Shown in pieces: positions 17,946 to 28,448 of a DNA stretch of 49,713 nt. The position numbers and the translations under genes are program-made. Source of the DNA: Candidatus Coprosoma intestinipullorum (GTDB taxonomy: Bacteria > Bacillota_I > Bacilli_A > RF39 > UBA660); contig DVFV01000123.1 of NCBI GenBank assembly GCA_018713045.1, positions 1 to 49,713 on the forward strand, read 5' to 3'. Positions within the stretch are counted from its first letter, which is position 1; every line of letters starts with the position of its first letter. Below the pieces are notes generated by a model, which was given only the letters and a program-made list of their open reading frames with translations, ran no database searches and was not told the DNA's origin.

Positions 17946-19667
17946 TTACTCTCCTTTTCTTAAATCAATTATTTTTTGAGCAATAGCTGCTTGTTTTAGT
18001 GGATCTGTTTCGGCATCCATTTTTTTAGTTAAGCGTTTTACTTCGCTATTTATATTATAATCTTTAATGACATTTATATAATCTTCGATTTCTTCATTTG
18101 TGTATTTTTCAGAATAATTGTTTTGGTTTATTTTTTTGATTGTTTCCATAATATCGGGATCATATTCGATATAGTCGAGAAAGTCTGCTTCATTTATATA
18201 ACCGTTTTTCTTGTAGAATTCACTTATTTCTCTGGCCAGAAGACGGTATTCGGCTTTTGGCATATAAGTGACTTTGCGATCATACATTTTAATAACCTCT
18301 GAACTTTTTAACATGTGATAAACCAAAGCCGCTTCAGCTTTTTCGTATTTGTTTTTGATTATGTTTTGAGTGACTTTTGTTTCTATTTCTTTTTTGGGCT
18401 TTTCAGTAAGATGACTTTTCAGAAAATCCTTATCGATATTTGCTTCATCTGCCACTTTAGAAATGGTTATTTCTCTTAAGATGTCGTCATCAATTTTGTT
18501 TATTTCGGCAATTACTTCTTTGATGTAACTGGCTTTATCGACACTGTTTCCGAGATTTTTATCTTTTTTCAAATATGAAAGTTTGAATTCTAAGGAACTT
18601 TGTGGATGGTTTATTTTACTTATAAAGGCATCCTTACCTTTTTGCCTGATGTAGTCATCTGGGTCGAGGCCATCTTCAAGTCTTACGACTTTAGGATTTA
18701 CGCCAAGAGAGATTAATTCATCGATAAACGATAAAGTTCCTTTGGCTCCTGCTTCATCACCGTCAAAACAAATTATCACATCTTTAGCCAATCTTTTGAT
18801 TAAATGGGCCTGGGTATTAGTGACGGCCGTTCCCATGGTAGCAACGACGTTTGGAAGGCCATTAATGTAAGTTCGAATGGCGGCCATAAATCCTTCGACA
18901 ACGATGATTTGATTTTTTTGCCTTGCAGGTTCTTTGGCCCGGTGATAATTATATAGAAGTTCACCTTTTTTGAATATTGGGGTTTCTCTGGTGTTAATGT
19001 ATTTTGAATTGTCTTTACGGTCATAGATACGCCCACTATAAGCGACGACTTCACCATTTAAATCATATAAGGGGAACATTATACGATTATAGAATAAATC
19101 GAAATAGCCATATTCATTTTTTTTAACTAATCCACTTTCTAAAACATCTTCGGGTTTAAATTTACTCAAAAGAATTTTTGCTAAATCGCGGTCATTTTCG
19201 AGAGATAGGCCGATTTGAAATTCTTTGATGATACTTTCATCGACATCTCTATTTTTAAGATATTCTTTAGCTTTTTTGCCTTGCGGGGTATTGATATTGT
19301 TGGTGTAAAATTTTAAACTCAAGTCGTATATTTGATGAAGATTTGGGTATGTTTTAGCTGTTTTAACTTTACCTAAATTAACTTTAATCCCACCTAAATT
19401 GGCAACTTTTTGGACGGCTTCTTTGAAGGAGACATTTTCAAAGTCCATAATAAATTTGAAAACGGTTCCCGTCGCTCCACAGGAGAAGCATTTGTATATT
19501 TGCCTTTCTGGGCTGACACTCATACTTGGGTTACTGTCATCGTGAAATGGACAAATACCAAAATAGTTTTTACCTTTAGGAGTGAGAGAAACATACGATG
19601 AAATAACGTCGACGATATTGACACTGTTTCGAATTTCATTTATTTGTTCTTGAGTTAGTGTGTTCAT
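17946..19667 (-). CDS. dnaG: DNA primase
   Basis: [29 protein letters not shown] zinc motif; [15 protein letters not shown]...CFDGDEAG; start probably the second ATG (MNTLTQEQ). Confidence 0.97.
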   Translation of the reverse strand: MNTLTQEQINEIRNSVNIVDVISSYVSLTPKGKNYFGICPFHDDSNPSMSVSPERQIYKCFSCGATGTVFKFIMDFENVSFKEAVQKVANLGGIKVNLGKVKTAKTYPNLHQIYDLSLKFYTNNINTPQGKKAKEYLKNRDVDESIIKEFQIGLSLENDRDLAKILLSKFKPEDVLESGLVKKNEYGYFDLFYNRIMFPLYDLNGEVVAYSGRIYDRKDNSKYINTRETPIFKKGELLYNYHRAKEPARQKNQIIVVEGFMAAIRTYINGLPNVVATMGTAVTNTQAHLIKRLAKDVIICFDGDEAGAKGTLSFIDELISLGVNPKVVRLEDGLDPDDYIRQKGKDAFISKINHPQSSLEFKLSYLKKDKNLGNSVDKASYIKEVIAEINKIDDDILREITISKVADEANIDKDFLKSHLTEKPKKEIETKVTQNIIKNKYEKAEAALVYHMLKSSEVIKMYDRKVTYMPKAEYRLLAREISEFYKKNGYINEADFLDYIEYDPDIMETIKKINQNNYSEKYTNEEIEDYINVIKDYNINSEVKRLTKKMDAETDPLKQAAIAQKIIDLRKGE

Positions 19668-19797
19668 GAATACCATACCCCTCTATATATAAATATACAA
19701 TATTCGAGTCGAATTTCCTTTTTTTTTCGAAAAAAAATTAAAAAAATTATATTTTTTTGAATTTTTACCAATATTATAGGTAGAAAAAGGTGATTTT

Positions 19798-20334
19798 ATG
19801 ACGGTAAAAAATATTAAAGTTGCTGGGGTTTTTATATCCTTTTTAAGCTTTGCCTTGGCCCTACTTTTTTACGATGCTTTTCCGTGCTTCTTAACGAGTA
19901 TTTTCTTTCCAGTAAGTCAAAGTTTATTCGAAAGTTTAAAAGTGATTATAAGTGGTACTTTAATAAGTTTATTAATCCAGTATTTTATTTTAGAGAAAAA
20001 TACGATAAATGTCAAAAATTTAAGTTTAAGTATTTTTACAACTGTTTTTATTGATATTTGCTTGTCTATCATTTTTTATTTACCAATTACTTTAGAATTT
20101 GGTATAAATTTGATTTTTACTTTGGCATTTTTAATTATAATTTCCATTTTTAACCAATTTATTTCCTACTACTTTATATTTATAAAAAACTTTGGATGGC
20201 TTAATTATTTGGCTTTAATCGGGATAATTATAATTTATATTATTTTAGGACTTTTAACATATTATCCATTTTTAAATGATATTTTTTTCGATAAAAACGC
20301 ACATAAATTTGGAATAAACACTTATCTTATTTAA
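19798..20334 (+). CDS. Integral membrane protein (possibly DUF6512-like)
   Basis: 178 aa, multiple TM segments; PVSQSLFESLKVIISGTLISLLIQYF; RBS AAAGGTGAT. Confidence 0.7.
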   Translation: MTVKNIKVAGVFISFLSFALALLFYDAFPCFLTSIFFPVSQSLFESLKVIISGTLISLLIQYFILEKNTINVKNLSLSIFTTVFIDICLSIIFYLPITLEFGINLIFTLAFLIIISIFNQFISYYFIFIKNFGWLNYLALIGIIIIYIILGLLTYYPFLNDIFFDKNAHKFGINTYLI

Positions 20335-20684
20335 TTAAATAAAGCGTTTATTTGTCTTCGGTAATTTAAATTGGTTATGACATTATATATTTCTTCCTGG
20401 GTACAAAGGTGGTAGATAGTCTCGTTTGTTAGATATACTTTGTAACCTGATTTTTTATTTAAACCTATTTTATTTTGAGTTAGTACTTCTTCGATGTAGG
20501 GTTTATCTGTCGCCTCAATTTTAACGGCAATAGTATTTATTTTTAGATTTTTAAAATGTATTTTTTTAAATAATTTAAAAAGAATTTTAGCTTTTAGAGA
20601 AAAAGCTTTATATTTTGATGGCTTTTTAATTTCTAAAAAGCTTACTGGGATTAGAGCGTATTGGAAATTATCCTGCTTCATCAT
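20331..20684 (-). CDS. Hypothetical protein (117 aa)
   Basis: RBS GGAGGAATCTAG before ATG; consensus promoter just upstream; 4-nt convergent overlap with the neighbouring CDS. Confidence 0.7.
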   Translation of the reverse strand: MMKQDNFQYALIPVSFLEIKKPSKYKAFSLKAKILFKLFKKIHFKNLKINTIAVKIEATDKPYIEEVLTQNKIGLNKKSGYKVYLTNETIYHLCTQEEIYNVITNLNYRRQINALFN

Positions 20685-20709
20685 CTAGATTCCTCCGTTC
20701 TTGCGGGTT

Positions 20710-20738
20710 ATTATAGACTTCTGTTTTTGTTTCGTCAA
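20710..20738 (-). promoter_or_regulatory. sigmaA promoter of the 117-aa gene
   Basis: Minus strand TTGACG-N17-TATAAT. Confidence 0.7.
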
Positions 20739-20771
20739 TTCTTTTTTAAATATTTCACAATAAATTTAAAA

Positions 20772-20788
20772 CCCACCAAAATGGTGGG
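20772..20788 (-). terminator. Terminator downstream of comEC
   Basis: Minus strand CCCACCA-ttt-TGGTGGG followed by TTTTAAATTT. Confidence 0.6.
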
Positions 20789-20811
20789 CATCTATATAAA
20801 ACGCTAATGCA

Positions 20812-22887
20812 TTAGCGGACGGATGTAATGATGGCTTTGGTCGTTAAGTTTATTTTAACCGAGCCATCATCTTTGGTCACAAAAACTTTACTATCTTTTA
20901 AAGCTTTAAGTGTCTCTTTATGAGGGTGGGAATAAATATTATTTTGACCAGCCGAAATTAAACTGATTTGGGGTTTTATTTGATTTATAAATTTTGAGCT
21001 TGTACTGGTGCGGGAACCATGATGACCTACTTTTAGTATATTCATCTTTGGTAAATTATATGTACGAAGGAGATGGCTTTCGACGTTTTGGGAGGCGTCT
21101 CCCATTAATAATATATTCTCCCCCTCTAAGTTTGCATATATTATTAAACTAGAATCGTTAATGTCTTTGGCTTGATTACCCTCTAGAAAGGTAAATTTAT
21201 TTTGAGAAATAGTTAAGACTTTAGTATTTATTTGTGAAAATTTGATTGTTTTTCTTTTTGCAAGATTTTTGATATTTTCTATTAGTTCATTTGAATAAGT
21301 ATTGGTTATGATATTTTTGACTTTAAAATTATTTATAAGATTTTCGGCCATTCCAGCGTGGTCGAAGTCACCGTGTGTAATGATAAGATAATCGAGCTTT
21401 GGTATTCCTTCTGATTTTAAATATGGAATTGTGATGTTTGAGGCAAGATCATATGGTTTTTGGCCATCATAATTTAACTGACCACCGGTATCGATTAAAA
21501 TGTTTCCCCTATTATGTTTTAGTTTGATTAAAATACTGTCACCTTGACCGACGTCGATCATCGTCAAGGTTGTATAAGGGTTTAGATAACTTAGGCTATG
21601 GTGGAATAATAGTGTGGGGATTATTAAAAGTGTATATAGTGGTTTTCCTTTATCCCATTTAATTAAAATATAGGTTATTAATATATAATATAAAATATAA
21701 AAGAAAATTGGAAGTGAACATAGAACTATGTTAAAATTATTTATTTTGGAGAAGAATAAGGATGATTTTTCCATTATTTTAATTAGATAAAATAAGGTGT
21801 TATCGAGGGGTTTTAAAAACAAGGTAAGAAGAGATAGTGGATAGATTATTAGAGATACAAACGGAGTAAATAAACAGTTTATAACTGGCGATAGAATGTT
21901 TATTTCGAAGAAGTTTTTGATTAATAAAGGCGTACTTGCCAGAAAAGCAATAATATTTATAGTAAATAATTCTTTTAGAAAACTTTGGGATTTAGATATT
22001 AATTTGGAAAAGATGATTAGATAAAATGAGATGATAAACGAGAGAAGAAAACCTAGGTTATAAAGATAATACGGGTTTACGAAGAGAAAGAGACTAAAGA
22101 GTAATATCAGTAAGTAGATGGTTTTAATTTTTAAATTTAACTGTTTATTGATGGTTAAGATAATAAAAAGACAAATAGCTCTTAATATTGAGGGAACAAG
22201 GCCGGTTAAAAAGAGAAAGAATATTAAAAATAGAAAAACAATTAAATAAGATATAGTTTTATTTTTTATAAAGAAATTGACAATTTTTAGGATAATTGCC
22301 GATATTAAAGTGATGTTCATACCGGATATGGCAAGCAAATGAGTAATTCCGTTTTTTTGATAGCTGTTTTTAGTTGTTTCATCTAGATAATCGTCGTTTC
22401 CGAGGATAAAGGCGTGAAGGTGCGAGCTTGATTTAAAGGTGTTTATATGGGATATTATTTTATTTTTGATTTGATATGGTAAAGATATTTTTTTATTTAA
22501 AATGGTTATTTTATCCGCACTAAAAGTATATTTGATATTTAAACTTAAAAGGTATTTTCGATAGTTAAAAAGATTCCAGGTAGTATTTTCTTTTGGAATC
22601 TTAAATTCGCCTTGGGCTTTGATTTTCTGACCTAATTTAAACTCTTTTTCCTCTGAATAGTTAATGATTAAGGGTTCAGTGCCAGTTATTTGGATCTTAG
22701 TATACCCATCTTTTATTTGATAAGAGGTTATTGTGCCGCTTACAATATTTGCATTTTTATCGTATTTACTTGAGGGGTATGTTTGAATTTTAATTACTGA
22801 ATAAATTAGGCTTAAAACTAGAAGGGATAGACACAAGATGTTAAACGGTGATGTTTTCTTTAATTTTTTCAAATGTGCTATCCCCAA
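20812..22887 (-). CDS. comEC: ComEC/Rec2 DNA-uptake channel
   Basis: HLLAISGMNITLISAIIL competence domain; C-terminal MBL domain MIDVGQGDSILIKL...THGDFDHAGM...VGHHGSRTSTS. TTG start likely. Confidence 0.95.
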   Translation of the reverse strand: MGIAHLKKLKKTSPFNILCLSLLVLSLIYSVIKIQTYPSSKYDKNANIVSGTITSYQIKDGYTKIQITGTEPLIINYSEEKEFKLGQKIKAQGEFKIPKENTTWNLFNYRKYLLSLNIKYTFSADKITILNKKISLPYQIKNKIISHINTFKSSSHLHAFILGNDDYLDETTKNSYQKNGITHLLAISGMNITLISAIILKIVNFFIKNKTISYLIVFLFLIFFLFLTGLVPSILRAICLFIILTINKQLNLKIKTIYLLILLFSLFLFVNPYYLYNLGFLLSFIISFYLIIFSKLISKSQSFLKELFTINIIAFLASTPLLIKNFFEINILSPVINCLFTPFVSLIIYPLSLLTLFLKPLDNTLFYLIKIMEKSSLFFSKINNFNIVLCSLPIFFYILYYILITYILIKWDKGKPLYTLLIIPTLLFHHSLSYLNPYTTLTMIDVGQGDSILIKLKHNRGNILIDTGGQLNYDGQKPYDLASNITIPYLKSEGIPKLDYLIITHGDFDHAGMAENLINNFKVKNIITNTYSNELIENIKNLAKRKTIKFSQINTKVLTISQNKFTFLEGNQAKDINDSSLIIYANLEGENILLMGDASQNVESHLLRTYNLPKMNILKVGHHGSRTSTSSKFINQIKPQISLISAGQNNIYSHPHKETLKALKDSKVFVTKDDGSVKINLTTKAIITSVR

Positions 22888-23527
22888 TGCCTGAGACGTT
22901 TTTTAAATCTTCAATTGTTTCGAATTTACCGTTTTGGGTGCGATAATCAACGATGGCCTGAGCTTTGGTCTCCCCTATTCCACTTAATGCTTGAAGTTCT
23001 TCGGTAGTCGCAGTATTGATGTTTATTTTGCCTGTCGTTTGGGTGCTTTCGGTTTCTATTTCTTCATCTTTTAATTCTGCGGTTTTATCTTCTTCGGTTA
23101 TACAGGCGTTGTTACATGGTGGACATATGACTTCTTCGGCTTCTTTCATTTCTTTGATTTCGCTCGAACTATAAACGATGATAACCATTTCATCGGATAG
23201 TTTTTTGCTTAGGTTGATGTTACTGGTATCACTTTGTTTGGTAAGGCCGCCTGCCATATTTATGGCATCCATAACGGTATTAGTGGATAAAAGTTCATAG
23301 ACACCAGGGGTAGTTACTTCGCCTTTAACATCGACGATTACTTTTTCTTCTTTTATTTTTTCAGTTGTTTTTTTGGTCTCTTCCTTTTTAGTTACGGTTT
23401 CGTTTGAGGCCATTTCTTTTTCATCTTCGATAGTAACTACGGAGGAAACTGAGTAGAATGCGAAACAAATAAAGATTAAAACAAATATTTTGGTTTTATG
23501 TTTTTTTAAAAAACTCATAATTTTCAC
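22841..23527 (-). CDS. comEA: ComEA competence protein (SLBB plus helix-hairpin-helix)
   Basis: VDVKGEVTTPGVYELLSTNTVMDAINMAGG; ININTATTEELQALSGIGETKAQAIVDYRTQNGKF. Confidence 0.94.
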   Translation of the reverse strand: MKIMSFLKKHKTKIFVLIFICFAFYSVSSVVTIEDEKEMASNETVTKKEETKKTTEKIKEEKVIVDVKGEVTTPGVYELLSTNTVMDAINMAGGLTKQSDTSNINLSKKLSDEMVIIVYSSSEIKEMKEAEEVICPPCNNACITEEDKTAELKDEEIETESTQTTGKININTATTEELQALSGIGETKAQAIVDYRTQNGKFETIEDLKNVSGIGDSTFEKIKENITV

Positions 23528-23587
23528 CTGCCTTCATAGATATATATAGTATATCGAAGGCTGATTTCCTTTTAAAAAGATAAAAAA

Positions 23588-23610
23588 AACAAACTTTTAA
23601 GCAGTTTGTT
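23588..23610 (-). terminator. Terminator of the FtsW/RodA gene
   Basis: AACAAACT-n7-AGTTTGTT followed by a long T run on the minus strand. Confidence 0.6.
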
Positions 23611-24781
23611 TAATTTTTATTTTTTCTTTTTGGTTTTTTGATTCAACACAAACACGCTGAACGATAGCAAGGGCGGCGATTAGGGACATAACGAAGCTAC
23701 CACCATAACTTAAGAATGGAAGTGGTACTCCGGTTAGAGGGATTAAGCCAAGCATTCCACCTAAGTTTACAAAGATGTGCACGAAGATGTAGGAGGCTAT
23801 GCCTAAACACATATAGCGTCCACGTAGGGTGTTTGATTTAGAACTGATAACGAGGATTCGCCATAGAACGATTATATAACCGATAAAAATAAATACACAG
23901 CGATATATTCCGTATTCTTCGGCGATGATGGCAAATGCTGAATCGGTATGAGGCTCTGGAATGTATGAGTATTTTTGTTTACTTTTACCAATTCCAAGAC
24001 CAAATAAGCCACCATTATTTATGGCAATATAACTGTTACAAACTTGATATCCTCCGTTTTCGTAGTTGCCACATGGATCTAAATAGCTTTTAAAACGACT
24101 GATTCTCTGATCGTTTAAAATGTATCCTTGAACATTATAAATGATGAGACCGGCAAGAGCAATAATGCCGATTAATAGTAAAAATGATTTTAATTTGTCA
24201 ATTTTCAAGATTGGACTTGCGAGTAACATCATACCAACAATAAACAAAGTGATAAGTAAAGTTCCGAAGTCTTTTTGCAGGAAGATGAGAACGGGAATTA
24301 TCATTGATACGAAGAGGATGATTCCAATGGCGTTATATCTTTTACTGTCTAAAGTTCTTAATTTTCGGTAATATTTTTCAAACATCATAGCCATTAGGAC
24401 GATGATTATCGGTTTTGAAAATTCACTCGGCTGGAGTTTGATAAAACCTAAATCAATCCAGTTTTTGGAACCACTGAGTTCTTCTCCGGTTAGGGCAACT
24501 AGGTTTAAGATGATAACGACGACGAAGAGCGCGGGAATGATTATTTTATAGGATTTGGTATCTATTTTTATTATTATTAGGCTCATAATAAGACCGATTA
24601 TGATAAAAAGAAGCTGTCTATAAAAATAATAGTAAATTGATACGTCATAATTGACTACAGCGGCTCTTGAGGAGGCTGTAACAATGTTTAACAGTCCAAA
24701 GATAAATAAAGCCATACTAACAAAGAGAAGTGGCTTATCTAAATCGTGAAATATTTTTCGTAATGATCTTTTATCCTGCAT
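23597..24781 (-). CDS. FtsW/RodA/SpoVE family SEDS protein
   Basis: LQPSEFSKPIIIVLMA, YIPEPHTDSAFAIIAEEYG, GLIPLTGVPLPFLSYGGS. Confidence 0.93.
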   Translation of the reverse strand: MQDKRSLRKIFHDLDKPLLFVSMALFIFGLLNIVTASSRAAVVNYDVSIYYYFYRQLLFIIIGLIMSLIIIKIDTKSYKIIIPALFVVVIILNLVALTGEELSGSKNWIDLGFIKLQPSEFSKPIIIVLMAMMFEKYYRKLRTLDSKRYNAIGIILFVSMIIPVLIFLQKDFGTLLITLFIVGMMLLASPILKIDKLKSFLLLIGIIALAGLIIYNVQGYILNDQRISRFKSYLDPCGNYENGGYQVCNSYIAINNGGLFGLGIGKSKQKYSYIPEPHTDSAFAIIAEEYGIYRCVFIFIGYIIVLWRILVISSKSNTLRGRYMCLGIASYIFVHIFVNLGGMLGLIPLTGVPLPFLSYGGSFVMSLIAALAIVQRVCVESKNQKEKIKIKQTA

Positions 24782-24861
24782 TTCCCTACTCCTATCTTAT
24801 ATAATGATAGCATATTCTCAGATTTTTTGAAAGATAAAAAATAAAATTAGGTGTTTCTAAT

Positions 24862-24888
24862 ATACGTTATTTGATATAAACATACACT
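24862..24888 (+). promoter_or_regulatory. sigmaE-like (mother-cell type) promoter candidate
   Basis: ATA (24862-24864)-N16-CATACACT (24881-24888); no good sigmaA -35/-10 pair at proper spacing. Confidence 0.4.
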
Positions 24889-24914
24889 ATATTAGAAAAG
24901 ATAGGAGGTATTAT

Positions 24915-25079
24915 ATGTATTACTATGGTGGTTATCAAGGCTATGGTTGTGGCAATCCTTGTGGTGGTTACGGCTATGGCGGCGGATATGGAACAGGATA
25001 TGGAGCAGCGATTGTTTTAGTACTTTTCATTTTACTTGTAATAATTATAGGCGCAAGAGCTTACGGTAATAATCGATAA
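24915..25079 (+). CDS. YjcZ-family small Gly/Tyr-rich TM protein (54 aa)
   Basis: MYYYGGYQGYGCGNPCGGYGYGGGYGTGYGAAIVLVLFILLVIIIGARAYGNNR; RBS AGGAGGT at 24902-24909; terminator immediately after. Below the ORF-track cutoff. Confidence 0.8.
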   Translation: MYYYGGYQGYGCGNPCGGYGYGGGYGTGYGAAIVLVLFILLVIIIGARAYGNNR

Positions 25080-25080
25080 A

Positions 25081-25104
25081 AAGAGGTTTCTCTAGAAACT
25101 TCTT
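25081..25104 (+). terminator. Terminator of the yjcZ-like gene
   Basis: AAGAGGTTTC-tcta-GAAACTTCTT then TTATTATG. Confidence 0.65.
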
Positions 25105-25183
25105 TTATTATGTTTTTTTATTTTTTTTATGTTTGTCATTTTTTCACATTCGCTTAAATATATATTTATATTGTTTTTATAAA

Positions 25184-25206
25184 AAAATGACTTTAACGGT
25201 CATTTT
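25184..25206 (-). terminator. Terminator of trpS
   Basis: AAAATGAC-n7-GTCATTTT, T run on the minus strand. Confidence 0.65.
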
Positions 25207-26287
25207 AATTGAATTTATTTTCTTGTTCTTTGATCCAACTATCATTTTCGAAGTAATTTATTCCCATGGCGGCTTTGACTTCTTTGGTTGTTTCAATAGC
25301 TTTTTGTCTTGCCTTTTCAGTTCCATCTTTTAGTATTTGATAAACTTCTTTAATATGATTTTCCCAATATTTTCTTCTTTCTCTTATCGGTTTTAAGGTT
25401 TCTTCCATAACGTTATTTAGGAATTTTTTAACTTTCATATCCCCTATTCCACCTTTTTCGTAGGCTTTTTTAAGTTCATCTAGGTTTTGGAATTCTGGCC
25501 AATATTTAGCAAAGTGAGATGCGTTTGAAAAAGCTTCGAGATAGATAAATACTGGGTTGTTTTCAGTATGTCCAGGGTCTTCAATTTTTAAATGAGTAGG
25601 ATCTGTGTACATGCTCATGATTTTCTTTTTGACTTCTTCTTCTGAGTCTGATAAGTATATACAGTTGCCTAATGATTTACTCATTTTGGCATTACCATCT
25701 AGTCCTGGTAATCTTGAACAAAGTTTATTTTTAGGAAGCAAGATTTCTGGCTCAACTAAGGTTTTACCATAGATATTGTTAAAGCTTCTGACAATTTCTT
25801 TGGTTTGTTCAAGCATTGGAAGTTGGTCTTCACCAACGGGAACTAGGGTTGCTTTAAAGGCAGTTATATCAGCAGCCTGTGATACTGGATAAGCTAGGAA
25901 GCCTGCCGGGATCGATGTTTTAAAACCTCTTAATTTGATTTCATCTTTAATGGTTGGGTTGCGCTCGAGCCTTGAGACGGTTACAAGGTTTAAATAGTAA
26001 AAAGTAAGTTCACACAGTTCAGGAACTGCTGATTGAATAAAGATAGACGTTTTTTTAGGGTCAATGCCACAAGCAAGATAATCTAAAACAACTTCGATAA
26101 CGTTTTGTCTTATTTTTTCTGGATTATCAGCGTTATCAGTTAGAGCTTGGGCGTCAGCTATTTCGATGTATATTTCGTCAAAGTTTCCAGAATCTTGAAG
26201 TTCTACGCGGTTTTTAAGTGATCCGGCGTAGTGACCGATGTGAAGTTTTCCGGTTGGACGGTCTCCAGTTAATATTATTTTTTGCAT
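25205..26287 (-). CDS. trpS: Tryptophan--tRNA ligase
   Basis: [53 protein letters not shown]. Confidence 0.95.
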   Translation of the reverse strand: MQKIILTGDRPTGKLHIGHYAGSLKNRVELQDSGNFDEIYIEIADAQALTDNADNPEKIRQNVIEVVLDYLACGIDPKKTSIFIQSAVPELCELTFYYLNLVTVSRLERNPTIKDEIKLRGFKTSIPAGFLAYPVSQAADITAFKATLVPVGEDQLPMLEQTKEIVRSFNNIYGKTLVEPEILLPKNKLCSRLPGLDGNAKMSKSLGNCIYLSDSEEEVKKKIMSMYTDPTHLKIEDPGHTENNPVFIYLEAFSNASHFAKYWPEFQNLDELKKAYEKGGIGDMKVKKFLNNVMEETLKPIRERRKYWENHIKEVYQILKDGTEKARQKAIETTKEVKAAMGINYFENDSWIKEQENKFN

Positions 26288-26886
26288 TATATCATTCCTT
26301 TTCTTCTTTTTTGTAATTTTTTTTGACCTTTTAAGGTAAAATCTATTTCTTTTGGTTCGATATTATCTACTTTGTATGTGTTGTGGTACAAAGGAAGTCC
26401 TTGCCATTTGTTTTGAGATAATATTTCTCTTTCAAGTAATTTTCCGTTTTGCCATAGTTCGCTGACGATGTAACTAGCCGTGCTTTGGAAATCGATGATG
26501 ATGTAGTTACCGATGTTTATAAATTTGCCAATACCATCACTTATTATTATTTTTTCGCAGGTCGCATTCCAAGCTTTTCTTTTAAAGACAAATCCATATT
26601 TGTTTTGAAGTGATTGATAGTTTTTGACAGTTATTTTCGGATTTTTTATTTTTTCTTGCATTTCTCTTTTTATTTCGTTTTCGTTTTTTTCAAGGGCAAC
26701 AGCATAAATTTTTACGCATTTTTCATTATCTGGAATTAGTGGGATATTGTCTTTGACCCATGAAATTAATCTCGTATCATCTTCTTTAGGATTTGAATAT
26801 TTGAAATTTTCAATGAGATAATTTTGGATAATTGGTTCATCCCATAATAAATTATAAATGTATGATATTTTACTGCATAGTTTCAT
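26287..26886 (-). CDS. Hypothetical protein (199 aa)
   Basis: Stop/start overlap TAATG with trpS; lies in the nudix-orf-trpS operon. Confidence 0.7.
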   Translation of the reverse strand: MKLCSKISYIYNLLWDEPIIQNYLIENFKYSNPKEDDTRLISWVKDNIPLIPDNEKCVKIYAVALEKNENEIKREMQEKIKNPKITVKNYQSLQNKYGFVFKRKAWNATCEKIIISDGIGKFINIGNYIIIDFQSTASYIVSELWQNGKLLEREILSQNKWQGLPLYHNTYKVDNIEPKEIDFTLKGQKKLQKRRKGMI

Positions 26887-26887
26887 A

Positions 26888-27394
26888 TTATAGTTTGACC
26901 TCTCTATTCATTTCGTAAAAGTAATTTTCGAAGTAATCAAATGACGATTTAACTCCTGTACCGTTTTTAATCATTTCTTTAAATTCGCTTTGGGTTACGT
27001 ATTTGACGTCATTAACTTCTTTAGGGTCTAGTGTTAGTTCTTTTAGATTGATGTTTTTTTCAAGAAGGTATACTTCGGCATAATCAATCAATCTTTTATA
27101 TGTGGCAATATATTTAAGCTCATATTTGGAAATACTTAGTCCAAGTTCTTCTTTGATTTCTCTAATGGCTGCGGCAATTGGGGTTTCTCCAGCTTCAACG
27201 GCCCCGCCAGTATTGGCCCACATATTTGGAAATTTATGGGATGAGCTGACTCTTTGCTGAAGAAGGAGATTTCCTTTTTTATCTATAATCCAGACATGAA
27301 CAGAAACCCTAAAGTAACCTTTAGGGACGCTGTGTTTATCTGATACTAAACCGGTTGGTTCGTGTCTATCGTTATATAAATCAACTAATTCCAT
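26888..27394 (-). CDS. NUDIX hydrolase (isopentenyl-diphosphate isomerase-like)
   Basis: Perfect Nudix box GAVEAGETPIAAAIREIKEELGL; start refined to ATG after GGTGATTTTC. Confidence 0.9.
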   Translation of the reverse strand: MELVDLYNDRHEPTGLVSDKHSVPKGYFRVSVHVWIIDKKGNLLLQQRVSSSHKFPNMWANTGGAVEAGETPIAAAIREIKEELGLSISKYELKYIATYKRLIDYAEVYLLEKNINLKELTLDPKEVNDVKYVTQSEFKEMIKNGTGVKSSFDYFENYFYEMNREVKL

Positions 27395-27440
27395 GAAAAT
27401 CACCTGTTTTCATTATAACAGATAAATTTTAATTAGTAAA

Positions 27441-28364
27441 TTAAATTGCGATTAAAGTTATTTCGGTTGGGTATATTGGACCGCCATGATATCTTAGATA
27501 AAACTTATAAGTATTATCCATTTCTTTGATCATTTTAGGTATTTGCCAGATATCTTCATTACTGTGATAGATCGATATCAGTAGTTTAGGATGGGAGGCC
27601 TTAATATGATTTTGGGCACCTTTTAGGGCTTTTTGCTCCATGCCTTCGATATCACTTTTGATGATCGTTATTTTTTCTTTTATTTCGTCATCTAGGGTGG
27701 TTATTTGAACTTTAGTCTCCCCTTCTTTGGATAAGGTATTGGCGGAGATACCAGATTCGTTTATTTTTAAATATTCTTCACCTTTTTTATCACTCACACC
27801 TTTTTCGATGATTTCAAGGTTTGGAATCGAAGAAGTATTGGCTTTTAGATATTCGATTGTTTCAGGGCTTATTTCAAAGCAGTATATTTTTTTATAGTTG
27901 TCTCCATAATTTTGAGTAAATGATATGGCGGTGTCGCCTATATAGGCACCTAGGTCCACTAATACTTCTTCTTTGTTTGGCTTGATTAGGTCTAGATCGA
28001 AATAGTCGTCATAGGTATTTTCAATTACTTTAGAGAGGGTTTTAAAGTCGTAGTTATACCAATTATTGATGGTGGCAAGCAAGACTAGTTTTGAACGATA
28101 GTCTTCTAGTGATTCATACAATTTTTGGTATTCTTTGTAGTTTTCTTTTAAGGCTTTGGCCTTTTTTTCGATTTCTTCGAAGTTGTCCTCCTCTTCTTTT
28201 AAAAGGCCCCAATAGTTAAAGTCGTTTAGAAATTTTTCGATTCCTTTTTTAGTTTCGGGGTTTAGGTTTACGTAAAGATTTTTGATATGATTGAAGATTT
28301 CTTGGGTACTTGAGGTTTTGAAATGTTCTATTAAATCGTAAAAGTTTTTATCGATATAATTCAT
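27441..28364 (-). CDS. FkbM-family methyltransferase
   Basis: VLVDLGAYIGDTAISF, YCFEISPETIEYLKAN, IKSDIEGMEQKALKGAQNHI. Confidence 0.87.
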   Translation of the reverse strand: MNYIDKNFYDLIEHFKTSSTQEIFNHIKNLYVNLNPETKKGIEKFLNDFNYWGLLKEEEDNFEEIEKKAKALKENYKEYQKLYESLEDYRSKLVLLATINNWYNYDFKTLSKVIENTYDDYFDLDLIKPNKEEVLVDLGAYIGDTAISFTQNYGDNYKKIYCFEISPETIEYLKANTSSIPNLEIIEKGVSDKKGEEYLKINESGISANTLSKEGETKVQITTLDDEIKEKITIIKSDIEGMEQKALKGAQNHIKASHPKLLISIYHSNEDIWQIPKMIKEMDNTYKFYLRYHGGPIYPTEITLIAI

Positions 28365-28419
28365 TTTTTTCTCCTTTCTATATAAGGATATTAAACTTTT
28401 ATTTATTTATGATTTTGGT

Positions 28420-28448
28420 TTGACAATATACCAGCAAAATTATATAAT
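28420..28448 (+). promoter_or_regulatory. sigmaA promoter of the def operon
   Basis: TTGACA (28420-28425)-N17-TATAAT (28443-28448). Confidence 0.8.

Noticed and set aside
18800-19057. 85-aa minus-strand ORF inside dnaG
   Set aside because: Alternative frame within the dnaG TOPRIM region; no own RBS.
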